A stretch of DNA of 64,000 nt, taken from assembly GCA_034506175.1 (NCBI GenBank), contig JAPDQB010000008.1:62001-126000 (forward strand), written 5' to 3'. The position numbers were made by a program, and so were the translations under genes. Positions within the stretch are counted from its first letter, which is position 1. Each line of letters begins with the position of its first letter. Positions 51,353-60,849 of this stretch are shown piece after piece. The stretch comes from a candidate division KSB1 bacterium (GTDB lineage Bacteria > Zhuqueibacterota > Zhuqueibacteria > Zhuqueibacterales > Zhuqueibacteraceae). Below the pieces are notes generated by a model. The model saw nothing but the letters and a program-made list of their open reading frames with translations, did no database searches and was not told the DNA's origin.

Positions 51353-51556
51353 CCCAATGCGGACAAGCCGCAACCAAAAAGATTTACTCGCTCACAGAAA
51401 TGGAACTCTCACCGAAGCGATTTTTTCTGTGAGAGTTCCCAATGCGGACAAGCCGCAACCAAAAAGATTTACTCGCTCACAGAAATGGAACTCTCACCGA
51501 AGCGATTTTTTCTGTGAGAGTTCCGATTCTGTGAGCCAAAAGTCTTTGCTTTTTGC
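51353..51556. repeat. Dispersed hairpin repeat, copies B1 and B2 in tandem
   Basis: B1 (51353-51437) and B2 (51438-51556) are nearly identical. Both start CCCAATGCGGACAAGCCGC and contain the alternating stems CTCACAGAAA/TTTTCTGTGAG and GGAACTCTCAC/GTGAGAGTTCC. They match copy A at 4373 in the same orientation. B1 is cut at AGTTCC where B2 begins, as expected from unequal recombination or element-into-element insertion. Confidence 0.88.
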
Positions 51557-51623
51557 ACACATTTTACTTGTTAGAGACTAAAAAATAATTCGATCGCGAA
51601 GATTTTAAAAAGCAGAATCATAG

Positions 51624-51657
51624 TTTGGCAGAATGATTAAAAAATTATTCTGCCAAA
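51624..51657. repeat. Hairpin TTTGGCAGAAT/ATTCTGCCAAA
   Basis: Eleven-base perfect arms at 51624-51634 and 51647-51657 with a 12-base loop, about 60 bases before the sigma-54 activator gene. The motif TTGGCAGAATNATTA also follows repeat copy A (about 4553), so it may be the far end of the same element. With its A/T-rich loop it could also act as a terminator. Confidence 0.65.
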
Positions 51658-51718
51658 TAATCATTCTAGCTTTGGGTTGCGGCTCGAGGCCGCGCTATGC
51701 AATTTAAAAAGACAACCC

Positions 51719-53194
51719 ATGCCGGGTGAATACTCACAACTCGATGATCCCCTGCTCGCGCTTTCGGCGATCAGCGAGACCATCAATACGATCTACGATA
51801 TCGATGAGTTGTTGCCGAAGATTTTGGACATCGCGCTGAAGACCGTCAACGCGCAGCGCGGCTTTATTTTGATTTCCGACCCCGAGAATCCGGCGGAGCT
51901 TTCGGTACGCGTGGCGCACAATATCGAAACCAGCGCGATGGTCAACATCGGCCGTTTCTCCCGCAGCGTCGTGGACGAGGCGCTGGCAACCGGCAGCACG
52001 GTGATCTCCTACAACGTGCCGGAGGATGTTCGTTTCAGCTCGGCACACAGCCTGGCAGAACAGAACATCATTGCCGCCGCCTGTTTGCCGCTGCGCATCA
52101 AGACGCAGCAGATCGGCGCGATTTATATGGACAGCACCGAGAGGCGCGGCAAATTCCGGCCGGAAATGGAGCCTTTCCTCAATGCGTTCGCGCATCAAGC
52201 GGCCATTGCCATCGAGAACGCGCAGATGTACGACCGGCTGCGCAAGGAGAATCGCCGCCTGCGCCAAACCCTCGCCGGCAAAAACGAATTTGCCGGCATC
52301 ATCGGCCAAAGCCAGGCGATGCAACACGTGATGGACATCGTCAAAAGCGTGATGGACACGCCCGCCACGGTGTTGATCCTGGGTGAAAGCGGCACAGGCA
52401 AAGAATTGATCGCGCGGGCGTTGCACTACAATAGCAAATACAAGGACAAACCGTTCATTGCCCTTTTCTGCGGTGCGTTGCCGGAAACGCTGTTGGAAAG
52501 CGAGCTTTTCGGCTACAAGCAGGGCGCGTTCACCGGTGCCACTCACGATAAAAAAGGTTTGTTCGAGGAGGCCGATGGCGGCACGTTTTTTCTCGACGAG
52601 ATCGGCGACATCAGCCCCAAGATTCAAACGCAACTGCTGCGCGTCTTGCAGGAGCGCGAGGTCCGGCGCCTCGGCGAAAACAAGGTGCGCAAGATCGATG
52701 TGCGCGTGGTGGCCGCGACCAACAAAGATTTGCCCGCCGAAGTGAAAGCCGGCCGATTTCGTGAGGATTTATTCTACCGCTTGAATGTGATTACCATTGA
52801 GCTGCCGGCCCTGCGTCACCGCGGCAATGACGTTGTGCTTCTGGCGCAGCACTTTCTCGACAAGGCGGTGGCGCGTGCCGGCCGGCCGATTCAAGGTTTT
52901 ACCCAGGAGGCCATCGAGGGCATGCTGCAGCATGATTGGCCTGGCAACGTGCGCGAATTGGAAAATGCCGTCGAGCGCGCCGTGCTGCTCGCCAAGTCGG
53001 AATTCATCACCGTGCAGGATTTGCGGCTTGCCCCTCCCACGCCGGAAAGTCAAATCATGACGCTTCGCGACCACGAGCGCCGCCTCGTCGAGCGCGCCCT
53101 GGCCGAGCACAACGGCAGCATCACCGAGGCGGCCAAAGCGCTCGGGGTTTCGCGCCGCTGGCTGCATTACCGGTTGAAGGAGTGGAGGATATAA
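51719..53194 (+). CDS. Sigma-54 activator with GAF sensor (NtrC-like, Fis-type HTH)
   Basis: A 491-residue enhancer-binding protein. Residues 10-180 form a GAF domain ([44 protein letters not shown]). The AAA+ core (195-420) has Walker A GESGTGKE at 222-229, the sigma-54 contact loop GAFTGA at 269-274, Walker [13 protein letters not shown], and R-fingers in [11 protein letters not shown]. The Fis-type HTH ends the protein ([23 protein letters not shown]). ATG 51719 is chosen; an upstream TTG reads through intergenic sequence. It activates sigma-54 promoters upon binding a small molecule; a candidate target lies at 5141. Confidence 0.94.
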   Translation: MPGEYSQLDDPLLALSAISETINTIYDIDELLPKILDIALKTVNAQRGFILISDPENPAELSVRVAHNIETSAMVNIGRFSRSVVDEALATGSTVISYNVPEDVRFSSAHSLAEQNIIAAACLPLRIKTQQIGAIYMDSTERRGKFRPEMEPFLNAFAHQAAIAIENAQMYDRLRKENRRLRQTLAGKNEFAGIIGQSQAMQHVMDIVKSVMDTPATVLILGESGTGKELIARALHYNSKYKDKPFIALFCGALPETLLESELFGYKQGAFTGATHDKKGLFEEADGGTFFLDEIGDISPKIQTQLLRVLQEREVRRLGENKVRKIDVRVVAATNKDLPAEVKAGRFREDLFYRLNVITIELPALRHRGNDVVLLAQHFLDKAVARAGRPIQGFTQEAIEGMLQHDWPGNVRELENAVERAVLLAKSEFITVQDLRLAPPTPESQIMTLRDHERRLVERALAEHNGSITEAAKALGVSRRWLHYRLKEWRI

Positions 53195-53229
53195 GCTATA
53201 CTTGTTTAGGTGATTTTTTGAGCCGGCGT

Positions 53230-53272
53230 GCGATGCTTTCGCATCGCTGCTATGCTGAAGCATTGCACTCCG
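53230..53272. repeat. Palindromic element with GCGATGC/GCATCGC stem
   Basis: GCGATGC (53230-53236) and GCATCGC (53241-53247) form a tight hairpin, followed by ATGCT-GA-AGCAT and CACTCCGAG. It belongs to the dispersed family with loops such as TTCAG, seen also at 49797, 58364, 61368 and 62170. Confidence 0.7.
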
Positions 53273-53356
53273 AGGTTCATCGTCAGGGAGTGATGTACAT
53301 CACAGCCACACCCCAAGTCAGCACTCCATTGCTCCCGTGTTTTTATTTTGCTGCTC

Positions 53357-55000
53357 ATGAATCGCATCGGACCCATTCAGCTCTTCGCTGAAATCAAGCG
53401 GCACAAAAACCGTGTAACCTATCGCGGATGGGATGTGGAGAGCGGACAAGTGGTGCTGGTGAAAATTTTTGATCCAGCCAGCTTGCCCGATGAAGCCGCG
53501 CTGGCGCGCTTTCATCAGGAAGCGGCGATCTATGCCGGCTTGAGCCATCCCAACGTCGTGCGTCTCGTCAAGTTCGGCGTGGTCGAGAGCCGGCCCTATC
53601 TCGCCCTGGAATTTGTTGAGGGCCAGAACCTGCGTGCGCTGCTCAACCGGCGCAGCCCCTTGCCCAACGACATCGCTCTCTGCCTCGTGCACGAGCTGCT
53701 CAGCGGTCTGGCAGAGATTCACCGGCATGACATTATCCACCGCGATTTGAAGCCGGAAAATATCATGATCGGCAACGACGGCGTCGTAAAAATTTGTGAT
53801 TTTGACCTGGCCGAAGCCAGGGGCAAACATGCCAATGGCAACTTGCTTTTTGGCTCCCCCGGGTACTTGCCGCCGGAAGCCATCCTCGGCGAGGCTATCA
53901 CCATTCAATCGGATCTTTTTGCGTTGGGCATTATTCTTTACGAGATGTTCACCGGCACCCGCCCGTTTGCCGCTGCCACGGCTTCCGGAGAGATGAACGC
54001 CGTCATCCGCCTGCCGCATCTGCCGCCGTCGAAATTCAACCCGGCGATTCCGCCGCAAATGGAACAACTCATCAACCGATTGTTGGCGAAATCGCCGGAC
54101 CAACGCCCGGCCGACGCGGCGGCAGTGGGGCGCCAGCTTGCCACCCAATTTCAAATTTCTGGCGCCGCGCAGAAAACGCCACTGTTGCGTCGCTATATAA
54201 CCGATCCGCAAGCCTTTCAAAGCGAAGCTTTGGCGTTACCGGCAGCGAAGATGTCGGTTCCCGCGGTATCGCGCCGGACAAGCATCACGGGAAAAATCGC
54301 TGCGGCGGCCACGCTCCTCTTGCTGGCTGCGGCGCTGAGTTATCAGCAATTCTTTTCAACAACCGCGGAACGCCAAGCGCATGAGCCGACACTGGCCTCG
54401 CCTTCACGCCAGGATGATCCGGTGGGGGTCCCGATGACTGATTCAACTTGGCATGGGGCTCCGGTTCGCGGCTCCTCGCCGGCGCGCTTAACCAGTGACA
54501 GGCCGCGCAGCCTCGCTCAACCTTCCGAGGCTGCCACCGCCGCCGAAAGCCCGGCGCCGCGACGATCACGCGCCATCGTCGTGCGCAGTGTGCCATGGGC
54601 TTATCTTTTCGTCAATGGTGATTCCATCGGCCTGGCGCCCCGGCCGCAGCCGTTGCGGCTCGCTGAAACGACGCATGAATTTGCGTTCAAAAAACCCGGA
54701 TTCCCCACCATCCTCTATGCGGTCACCATTGATTCTGCCACCGCCGACACCCTGAGTTTTTCGCTTTTGGAAAAAGTGGCACAGCTCGAGATCCGGGTGA
54801 ATCCCTGGGCGGAAATTGAGCTCAACGGCGAACGGCGCGAATCCTCGTTGGAAGCCTCCAAATTTTTTCTTTTGCCCGGCGACTATCGCGTGACACTCAG
54901 TCACCCACAATTGGGCGTAAAAAGCGAAGTGATTTCTTTGCGCGCCGGCGAAACGCGGCGCCTGGAGGTGAATATGTTTCAGCAGACGGTGCGGGAGTAG
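53357..55000 (+). CDS. Ser/Thr protein kinase with DFD motif, membrane span and PEGA-like domains
   Basis: A 547-residue protein. The kinase domain (residues 5-275) has Lys36 (VLVKIF), the catalytic loop HRDLKPENIMIG (Asp130) and DFDLAEA at 148-150, where the usual DFG Gly is Asp. The P+1 region is GSPGYLPPEAI. One membrane span follows (about 310-330, AAAATLLLLAAALSY), then a Pro/Ser-rich linker and two PEGA-like beta domains outside (VPWAYLFVNGDSIGLAP, VNPWAEIELNGE, FLLPGDYRVTLSH). This is the PknB-type layout. ATG 53357 starts the conserved part. It lies 160 bases after the sigma-54 activator gene and precedes the PGWGQ gene. Confidence 0.9.
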   Translation: MNRIGPIQLFAEIKRHKNRVTYRGWDVESGQVVLVKIFDPASLPDEAALARFHQEAAIYAGLSHPNVVRLVKFGVVESRPYLALEFVEGQNLRALLNRRSPLPNDIALCLVHELLSGLAEIHRHDIIHRDLKPENIMIGNDGVVKICDFDLAEARGKHANGNLLFGSPGYLPPEAILGEAITIQSDLFALGIILYEMFTGTRPFAAATASGEMNAVIRLPHLPPSKFNPAIPPQMEQLINRLLAKSPDQRPADAAAVGRQLATQFQISGAAQKTPLLRRYITDPQAFQSEALALPAAKMSVPAVSRRTSITGKIAAAATLLLLAAALSYQQFFSTTAERQAHEPTLASPSRQDDPVGVPMTDSTWHGAPVRGSSPARLTSDRPRSLAQPSEAATAAESPAPRRSRAIVVRSVPWAYLFVNGDSIGLAPRPQPLRLAETTHEFAFKKPGFPTILYAVTIDSATADTLSFSLLEKVAQLEIRVNPWAEIELNGERRESSLEASKFFLLPGDYRVTLSHPQLGVKSEVISLRAGETRRLEVNMFQQTVRE

Positions 55001-55039
55001 TTTGTGGCTCAATGGTGCATTGACTCCTATGGAATCGCT

Positions 55040-55840
55040 ATGAAGCAATTATTCGTGCTACTTTACTTGATCTGGGCGATTGTGTTTGCTTCTTTATCCC
55101 ATGCGCAATCCGGTTCGGCTCATCCTGCCGGGGAGATCAAACAGGCTTTGCAGCAGGCGCAATTTCAGCTTGCGGCCGATCTCGCCGACAGCGCGATAGC
55201 CTCCTTCCGGGAATATACTCCCAACCAATTGGCCGAAGTTCATGCCCTGCGCGCGCTGGTATTTTTTGAGCAAGGCAACCTCACGCGCGCCGAGGAGCAC
55301 CTGGCTCTGGCGCTGCAATTGCAATCGGATCTTCAGCTGGATCCGGTTTTTTTCTCCCCGCAAATTCGACAACGTTTCGAGGCGCTGCGCTTGAAAATCC
55401 TCATACCCAACCAATCTCCCAGCCCGGCGGTGCGCTATGTGATCGTGCCGGATCCCCGCCTCGAGGCCGCGTGGCGCTCGCTGCTGCTGCCGGGATGGGG
55501 TCAGCGTTTCAAAGGGCAAACAAGCAAGGGGCGCCTTTTTTCTCTCGCCACGGCCACCCTCGCCGCCGCGACGATCACCACCCATGTTTTGCGCGAGCGC
55601 GCCGAGCAAAAATATCTAACTGCCGGCGAAAAAGAGCAAATCGCCGCGCGCTACGACACCTTCAATCGTTATCACCTCTTGCGCAACAATCTGGCGCTGG
55701 CGCTGGGTACCGTGTGGGCAGCGGCGGTGCTCGATGCGCTGATTGTTCGCGTCGAGCCAAAATCCGAAAAGGTTGGAGTGGTTCCGTTATTCAATGTTGA
55801 GACATCAACCGCCGGCCTGGCCTTGAAGATTTCCCGATAA
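55040..55840 (+). CDS. Exported membrane protein with PGWGQ motif (DUF5683-like)
   Basis: A 266-residue protein with a signal peptide (MKQLFVLLYLIWAIVFASLSHAQ), a helical TPR-like part (residues 30-110, ELADSAIASFREY-type, LRALVFFEQGNLTRAEEHLALAL) and the SLLLPGWGQRFKGQTSKG motif near residue 155, as in DUF5683 proteins. Two membrane spans follow (RLFSLATATLAAATITTHV and LALALGTVWAAAVLDALIV). ATG 55040 begins the signal; a GTG at 55004 would place polar residues first. It is probably cotranscribed with the kinase 40 bases upstream and may be its envelope partner. Confidence 0.75.
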   Translation: MKQLFVLLYLIWAIVFASLSHAQSGSAHPAGEIKQALQQAQFQLAADLADSAIASFREYTPNQLAEVHALRALVFFEQGNLTRAEEHLALALQLQSDLQLDPVFFSPQIRQRFEALRLKILIPNQSPSPAVRYVIVPDPRLEAAWRSLLLPGWGQRFKGQTSKGRLFSLATATLAAATITTHVLRERAEQKYLTAGEKEQIAARYDTFNRYHLLRNNLALALGTVWAAAVLDALIVRVEPKSEKVGVVPLFNVETSTAGLALKISR

Positions 55841-55993
55841 AATTTGAATTTTTTAGCGGCCGTTCATTTCCAGAATGACAACGGGGCTTACTGAACATTG
55901 ACGATCACACAACCCGGACGAGCCGGAACCAAAGAGGAAAGAGCTTTTTGATATTCGGATTTGACGAATCGTCCGGATCAAAAATCCAATCAA

Positions 55994-58042
55994 CTAAAAC
56001 GTTGCGTGTAGAATTGAAGGTTCAGAGGCCGTGAAATCCTGACGCGCGTTGATTTGATAGATGATGTAATTCTCGCTGCGCGTAAAGACAGGGAAGCGCT
56101 GCTCCAGCCAATTGACTTTTTCACCGAAGCGCTGGCGTTCTTGGGGGCCAACCACGATGTAGTCCACTTGATAACTGCGAAGATGCTGCTCGGCTTCTGT
56201 ACCGCCGGAATAAATCTCGCCAATGGCTTTTTCCACCGGCGCGGCATTCAGACCGTGTGAAATGACGTGGCCGGGATAACCGAGCACCACGGCGCGACCG
56301 GCGAGGGTGAGCAGGTTGTTGTGAATCGGCGCGGTGAGAAAAATATCCTGTGGATGGGTTTGGGCCCGCAGCTCTTGCGCCAGTGCCACTTCTTCGGCAC
56401 TCAGCTCCGGCCAGCCGCCATTTTGCCATTCATGCAGCAAATTCAAGCTGCCAGAAAAAATCAGCGTGACCATCAACAAGCGCAACGCCAAACCGTGCAG
56501 CCACCAAGAGTTCGATTGATACAGCGCCACCAGCAGCCGCGCCACAAACGGCAGCGAGAGCAGAAACCAAAAGATCAAAATCTTGTTGGTATCATACGCA
56601 TAGGCAGAGAAAACAAACAGGTTGCACAGCACAAATAGCACGCCGAAAGGCAGATAAAATAGCAACGCCTGTCGGCGCAGGCGCAACAGTTTGGCCAGCG
56701 CCAACGCCATCAGCAAAAGCGGAATGAACACACTGGTGTTCTTCAGCCAAAACCAAAGCAGATTCTCGTTCTCAGCCATCCACTTGGGATGAAAGCGAAT
56801 GTTAGCGAGCGAAACCTGTGACGAGAGCAGATAAATCAGCGCCGGCGCGGCCACGAGCATCGCCGTGGCGCCGAAGCCGAGCCAATAGCGCAAAGAGGCG
56901 CGCCAATCTGTGCGGCGCAGAAACGTGATCCCTGCCAGCATCGCCGCCACCATCATCAACGCCAAAAATGTGTGGGTGTGAAACAGGGGCAACATGCCGG
57001 TTATCAATCCGGTAATCCAGCCGGGCTGTAATTTTTGCCGGCGAAGCTGGTTCCACCACAGGAGAATGACTGAAAGTCCGAGCGGGAATCCGAACAGAAA
57101 AGAACGCTGCGGCAACAGATGCGCGAGCACGGGATTGACCCAGTGAATCTTCAACTCGCTGATATTGGTGTAACGCCGCGGCAACTGTTGCAGAAATTCC
57201 CAAATCGGTTTGGGCGCCAAATACAGATCGGCGAGAAACCACAGAAAACCGAGGCCACCAGCCAAAACGAACAGCACCGGTACGAACGCCGCGGCGCCGC
57301 GATGCCGGACAAGGCGATGGCTGAGATAGAACAGCAGCGCCAGCGTCACACTGTTGAGCAAAATCGCGGGTAATTCCACGGCGTGCTCGAGCGGAACACC
57401 GAGGCGCATCAGCATCGCGCTGAAAAAATCGGAAAGAAACGGATAGGTCAACGGCTCGCCAGCCAGAATCGTGCTGCGCAGCGCTAGCTCGCTGCTGCTC
57501 ACGAAAGAAGTGATGAGGCTGAGGTGGAACGGCAAATCACCCCACGCGTCGAGATAACCAGTCGCCAGCGCGCCATGTTGCCAAAGGATCAGTCTTCTGG
57601 CCAGTACGGTGAAAAAAACCAATGCGCCGAGAAACACCAGCAAGCCGTATCCATCGGTCCGGCTCATGCGCCGAGGCCAAAATTTTTCAGCGTGCCCCGT
57701 GAGATAAAAGGTCGGTTTGTTTCGAAAGATCAGCGGAATGATCATCTCCCGCGGCGCGCGGCGCGATTGGCCGGAAGACAACGCCAGCGCGGCGATGCCG
57801 ATCATGATTGTCAACACGATCACGAGGACAAACGCATGAAACCCCGCGACCAGGCTGGCAAAAAAAGTGAGTGCCACGGCGAGGGTGATGCCAAAGATCA
57901 AACCGAGCAGTAGGCGCTCGCCCAAGTAGAAAACGCCGTTGAGGCGCGACATCAGCGCCACGCCGCAGAGCCACGGCACCATCAGAAACGCGCTGAAGAT
58001 CAAGACCGCTGTTGCGGTTGAGCCAGTGAGTTCAACATGCAT
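55994..58042 (-). CDS. Polytopic GT-C-like membrane protein
   Basis: A 682-residue membrane protein with about 13 to 15 spans and a C-terminal soluble domain (residues 570-682) ending IIYQINARQDFTASEP. An acidic loop after the third span (GYLDAWGDLPFHLSLI) fits the catalytic Asp of GT-C glycosyltransferases, as does LPQRSFLFGFPLGL. YIVVGPQERQRFGEKVNWLE near the end fits the conserved C-terminal region of such proteins. It is probably an envelope glycosyltransferase using polyprenyl-phosphate sugar. It lies in the same orientation as the GtrA and GT2 genes, separated by a repeat-bearing gap. Confidence 0.78.
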   Translation of the reverse strand: MHVELTGSTATAVLIFSAFLMVPWLCGVALMSRLNGVFYLGERLLLGLIFGITLAVALTFFASLVAGFHAFVLVIVLTIMIGIAALALSSGQSRRAPREMIIPLIFRNKPTFYLTGHAEKFWPRRMSRTDGYGLLVFLGALVFFTVLARRLILWQHGALATGYLDAWGDLPFHLSLITSFVSSSELALRSTILAGEPLTYPFLSDFFSAMLMRLGVPLEHAVELPAILLNSVTLALLFYLSHRLVRHRGAAAFVPVLFVLAGGLGFLWFLADLYLAPKPIWEFLQQLPRRYTNISELKIHWVNPVLAHLLPQRSFLFGFPLGLSVILLWWNQLRRQKLQPGWITGLITGMLPLFHTHTFLALMMVAAMLAGITFLRRTDWRASLRYWLGFGATAMLVAAPALIYLLSSQVSLANIRFHPKWMAENENLLWFWLKNTSVFIPLLLMALALAKLLRLRRQALLFYLPFGVLFVLCNLFVFSAYAYDTNKILIFWFLLSLPFVARLLVALYQSNSWWLHGLALRLLMVTLIFSGSLNLLHEWQNGGWPELSAEEVALAQELRAQTHPQDIFLTAPIHNNLLTLAGRAVVLGYPGHVISHGLNAAPVEKAIGEIYSGGTEAEQHLRSYQVDYIVVGPQERQRFGEKVNWLEQRFPVFTRSENYIIYQINARQDFTASEPSILHATF

Positions 58043-58379
58043 GTTCGATTTTCTCGAGCCAAGTCGATTTCAATGGTAAAATCCTTCTTATAAAAATAAG
58101 TTCGTCGTTTATCATGACCGCAAAGATTTTGTAGCGCAGGCATCCTGCCTAATGCTGCCAACTTTTCAGAAAGGCAAGCCCATTGCGGGTAAAAACAATT
58201 CAAAAGCATTGACACAAAAATGAATGGCAAAAATATGTGAACTGGTTTTTCATCAAAAACACTCAAAGTTGCATGCCTGAAGACATCACGACATCCATTC
58301 ATTTTCATCATTTTCGGGTGCGCACCGGGCATGAAAAATTTATGACAAATTCCAAATTACAGGAACGGGGTGCAGAACT
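58043..58379. repeat. Intergenic region with palindromic repeats
   Basis: Remnants of the palindromic family are visible: GTAGCGCAGGCATCCTGCCT from 58131 and, overlapping the next gene's end, GCAATGCCAAAGCATTG with GGACTCC (about 58387-58412). No gene is supported. Confidence 0.55.
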
Positions 58380-58817
58380 TCAGTTTTGCAATGCCAAAGC
58401 ATTGGACTCCGACTTGTGATTTGCGGCCCTGCGGGGAAAGACCCAAAATCGATTAAGCGAAAAACCCAAGACGAAACCCAGCATGATGCCGATTCCTTTA
58501 GCGGCCACATCCCACAGGCCCAGGCCGTGATGGAAAAATACAAGACACGCCTGGTGCACACCCATCACGGTAAGTGATACCAAAACGAATCTGGCATATT
58601 GCCCTCCCTTTTCTATACCGACGGCCTGGTCATCAAATGTCCAAAGTTTATTCATGAAATAACTGTTCACATTGCCGGCGAGAAAAGAGAAAGCACTGGC
58701 TACGAGTGCGGGCGCTTCGGCCAGGCGTGTCAGGATGAGAAACAACCCGGCGTCGAGGCCGGTGTTGATCAGCCCGACCACGGCAAATTTACCGGATTGC
58801 CACCACATTCGAATCAT
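58380..58817 (-). CDS. GtrA-family flippase-like protein
   Basis: A 145-residue protein with four predicted spans. KFAVVGLINTGLDAGLFLIL, SFLAGNVNSYFMNKLWTFDD and GIMLGFVLGFSLNRFWVF are typical GtrA signatures. Members flip polyprenyl-phosphate sugars across the inner membrane for envelope glycosylation. Its ATG overlaps the GT2 stop (ATGA), so the two are coupled: GT2 makes the lipid-linked sugar and GtrA flips it for the GT-C enzymes at 55994 and 45433. The C-terminal bases lie in a palindromic repeat, so the last few residues (NHKSESNALALQN) may be repeat-derived. Confidence 0.88.
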   Translation of the reverse strand: MIRMWWQSGKFAVVGLINTGLDAGLFLILTRLAEAPALVASAFSFLAGNVNSYFMNKLWTFDDQAVGIEKGGQYARFVLVSLTVMGVHQACLVFFHHGLGLWDVAAKGIGIMLGFVLGFSLNRFWVFPRRAANHKSESNALALQN

Positions 58818-59611
58818 GCGAAAGCCTCCCCCAGCGGTCTTGGCGCAGGTGCTGGGGCAACAGCAAAACCGGTTGAAAACGCTAACCGCAGGCGCACCAG
58901 CCCGATGAAATGCTCGGAAACCGTTTGCACAATTTTCACGCGGGAATCCGAGTCATCCACCCAGCGCACCGGCACCTCGAAAATTCGAAAACCGTAGTGT
59001 TCGGCGAGCAACAACAACTCGGCATCGAAGAACCAGCCTTGATTTTCGATGAGCGGCACCAGCGTATGTGCGGCGCGACGCGTGATCGCTTTGAAGCCAC
59101 ATTGCGAGTCGGAAAAGCCGCAACCGAAGAACAACTTGATGAGCGTGATATAACCGCGCGAGAGAATTTCGCGTTTCAGGCCGCGCTTGACCTGTGCGCC
59201 TTTTTTGTAGCGCGAGCCGATGGCCATATCGGCCTGGCCGTTCGCCAAAGCTTCGATCATCGGCATAAAGCCCTGCAAATCGGTGGAAAGATCGACGTCC
59301 ATGTAGCTGAGAATGTCAGCGTCGCTGGTGAGCCAGGCTTGGCGCAAGGCGCGGCCACGGCCTTTGAGCGCCAGGCGCAGATAACGCACCTCTTCATGCT
59401 GGGCGGCCAGGCTGCGGCCAATCGCCGGCGTGTGGTCGATGGAAGCGTTGTCGGCAATCACGATGCGCCAGGCATAAGGACAATTTTGCTGTAAAAACTC
59501 GCGCAACGTGGCCACGGTGCGCGGCAAATCCTTCTCCTCGTTGTAAACCGGAATCACCACGTCCACCCGCAGCGATTCAGGTCTTGGGTGTGAGAAATTT
59601 TGAGCAGGCAT
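58814..59611 (-). CDS. GT2 polyprenyl-phosphate glycosyltransferase (DPG/DPM synthase type)
   Basis: A 265-residue GT-A enzyme. The nucleotide-sugar site is VDVVIPVYNEEKDLPRTV, the metal-binding DxD is MDVDLSTDL, and the acceptor motif DSQCGFKAITRRA is that of dolichyl-phosphate-glucose synthases. The DADILSYMDVD and FFDAELLLLAEHYGFRIFEVPV segments support it. It joins UDP- or GDP-sugar to polyprenyl phosphate at the membrane. ATG 59611 is chosen with AAGGAAGAG upstream; an earlier in-frame codon at 59689 adds 26 unconserved residues. Coupled to gtrA by ATGA. Confidence 0.92.
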   Translation of the reverse strand: MPAQNFSHPRPESLRVDVVIPVYNEEKDLPRTVATLREFLQQNCPYAWRIVIADNASIDHTPAIGRSLAAQHEEVRYLRLALKGRGRALRQAWLTSDADILSYMDVDLSTDLQGFMPMIEALANGQADMAIGSRYKKGAQVKRGLKREILSRGYITLIKLFFGCGFSDSQCGFKAITRRAAHTLVPLIENQGWFFDAELLLLAEHYGFRIFEVPVRWVDDSDSRVKIVQTVSEHFIGLVRLRLAFSTGFAVAPAPAPRPLGEAFA

Positions 59612-59685
59612 ATTCTCTTCCTTGAAAATTTGGCGGCGGAGAAAGGAAGCGCCTAACTTCCCTCTCCGCGCTAACATGTTAAAGA

Positions 59686-60849
59686 TCACCTTTTGCGAAT
59701 TCGCGTTGCCGTTGTCGTATTGTTGGCAGCCGGCGGGCCCCAGGCATCGACCTCTTCACCTACCACAAACGCATTAAGGGTGATGGTGTTGCCATTCTCA
59801 TCTTCAAGCCGGGTGTGACTGGTGACGATGAACCTCACCCCGCCAACAGTCACCTCCCCGTCGTTCGGCCCGCGTACCACCAGCGCTTGAATCGGCCCCC
59901 GAAGATGCAACTCCGGCGAAGGCGAGGGGCTCGGACTCACCGTTGGCGAGGGCGAGGGGCTCGGACTCACCGTTGGCGAAGGCGAGGGGCTCGGACTCAC
60001 CGTTGGCGAGGGCGAGGGGCTCGGACTCACCGTTGGCGAAGGCGAGGGGCTCGGACTCACCGTTGGCGAAGGCGAGGGGCTCGGACTCACTGTTGGCGAG
60101 GGCGAGGGGCTCGGACTCACCGTTGGCGAGGGCGAGGGGCTCGGACTCACCGTTGGCGAAGGCGAGGGGCTCGGACTCACCGTTGGCGAAGGCGAAGGGC
60201 TGGGGAAAGGATTAGGATTCTTAAAGCGGCCGTTACGATCAAATGGAATCCTCGTCTCGCCAAAGTCGTTGCCGATGCGCAGAGAAAATGACACGGGCTG
60301 GCTCAACTCAATGTTGGCCAAATTGAGATCGCGGCCTTCCACCTCGAAGCGGCCGTCGTCTTTTATCTCGATCTCTTTGATGCCGGCCGCGCGATTTTCA
60401 AACTTGAAGCCATCGTTATCGTCATTGCGACAAAACGAGCCGGCCGGGATGGTCACAGCAAAATCACCGAACTTGACGGCGACCGTTTCGCGCAAAACCT
60501 CGATGCCATCGCTGGTTTGGCCGAGAATGAATCTTCCCTCGACTTCAAAACGATGCTCGCCAGGATCCCGGTCCAACTCCACCCGCGCCTCGGCAATGAA
60601 GAAAACCTTAAAAGCAACGTCCGTGGGATTAGGCGAAGGGCTCGGACTCACCGTCGGTGATGGCGAAGGACTTGGACTCACTGTCGGCGAGGGACTCGGG
60701 CTCGGCGTGGGCGTCGATGAAACAGCCTTATCAAGTTCGGCGCCATCCTGAGCAGGAGGATTGGTCGGTGATTTCGCACAACCTCCGAAAAACAATGTCA
60801 TTGCCAAGACATATACTGCTGATGATACATTATGGGAAAATCTTCGCAT
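59686..60849 (-). CDS. Lipoprotein with Ser-Pro repeat and one DUF5666-like domain
   Basis: A 387-residue lipoprotein. The signal ends FFGGC (Cys24). Residues 40-75 are Thr/Ser-Pro rich, 80-215 form a beta-rich domain ([28 protein letters not shown] broken into strands, with [17 protein letters not shown]), then an extended [10 protein letters not shown] tract (residues about 220-310), and a C-terminal unit ([50 protein letters not shown]) matching one DUF5666 repeat of the protein at 46836. AAGGAGGTAAC lies just before ATG 60849. It is probably surface-exposed; the tract acts as a stalk. Confidence 0.78.
   Translation of the reverse strand: MRRFSHNVSSAVYVLAMTLFFGGCAKSPTNPPAQDGAELDKAVSSTPTPSPSPSPTVSPSPSPSPTVSPSPSPNPTDVAFKVFFIAEARVELDRDPGEHRFEVEGRFILGQTSDGIEVLRETVAVKFGDFAVTIPAGSFCRNDDNDGFKFENRAAGIKEIEIKDDGRFEVEGRDLNLANIELSQPVSFSLRIGNDFGETRIPFDRNGRFKNPNPFPSPSPSPTVSPSPSPSPTVSPSPSPSPTVSPSPSPSPTVSPSPSPSPTVSPSPSPSPTVSPSPSPSPTVSPSPSPSPTVSPSPSPSPTVSPSPSPSPELHLRGPIQALVVRGPNDGEVTVGGVRFIVTSHTRLEDENGNTITLNAFVVGEEVDAWGPPAANNTTTATRIRKR
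59911..60200. repeat. Tandem 30-base coding repeat
   Basis: Eight near-perfect 30-base units from 59941 to 60180, with partial or diverged units on either side (59911 and 60181), encode the [10 protein letters not shown] stalk. Differences between units are mostly single G/A or C/T changes. A shorter array in the same style lies at 60634-60720. Copy number may vary between cells or strains. Confidence 0.92.

Noticed and set aside
59911..60200. CRISPR-like array of 30-base repeats
   Set aside because: Units are directly adjacent with no spacers and lie in frame inside a lipoprotein gene, encoding [10 protein letters not shown]. No cas genes are present.
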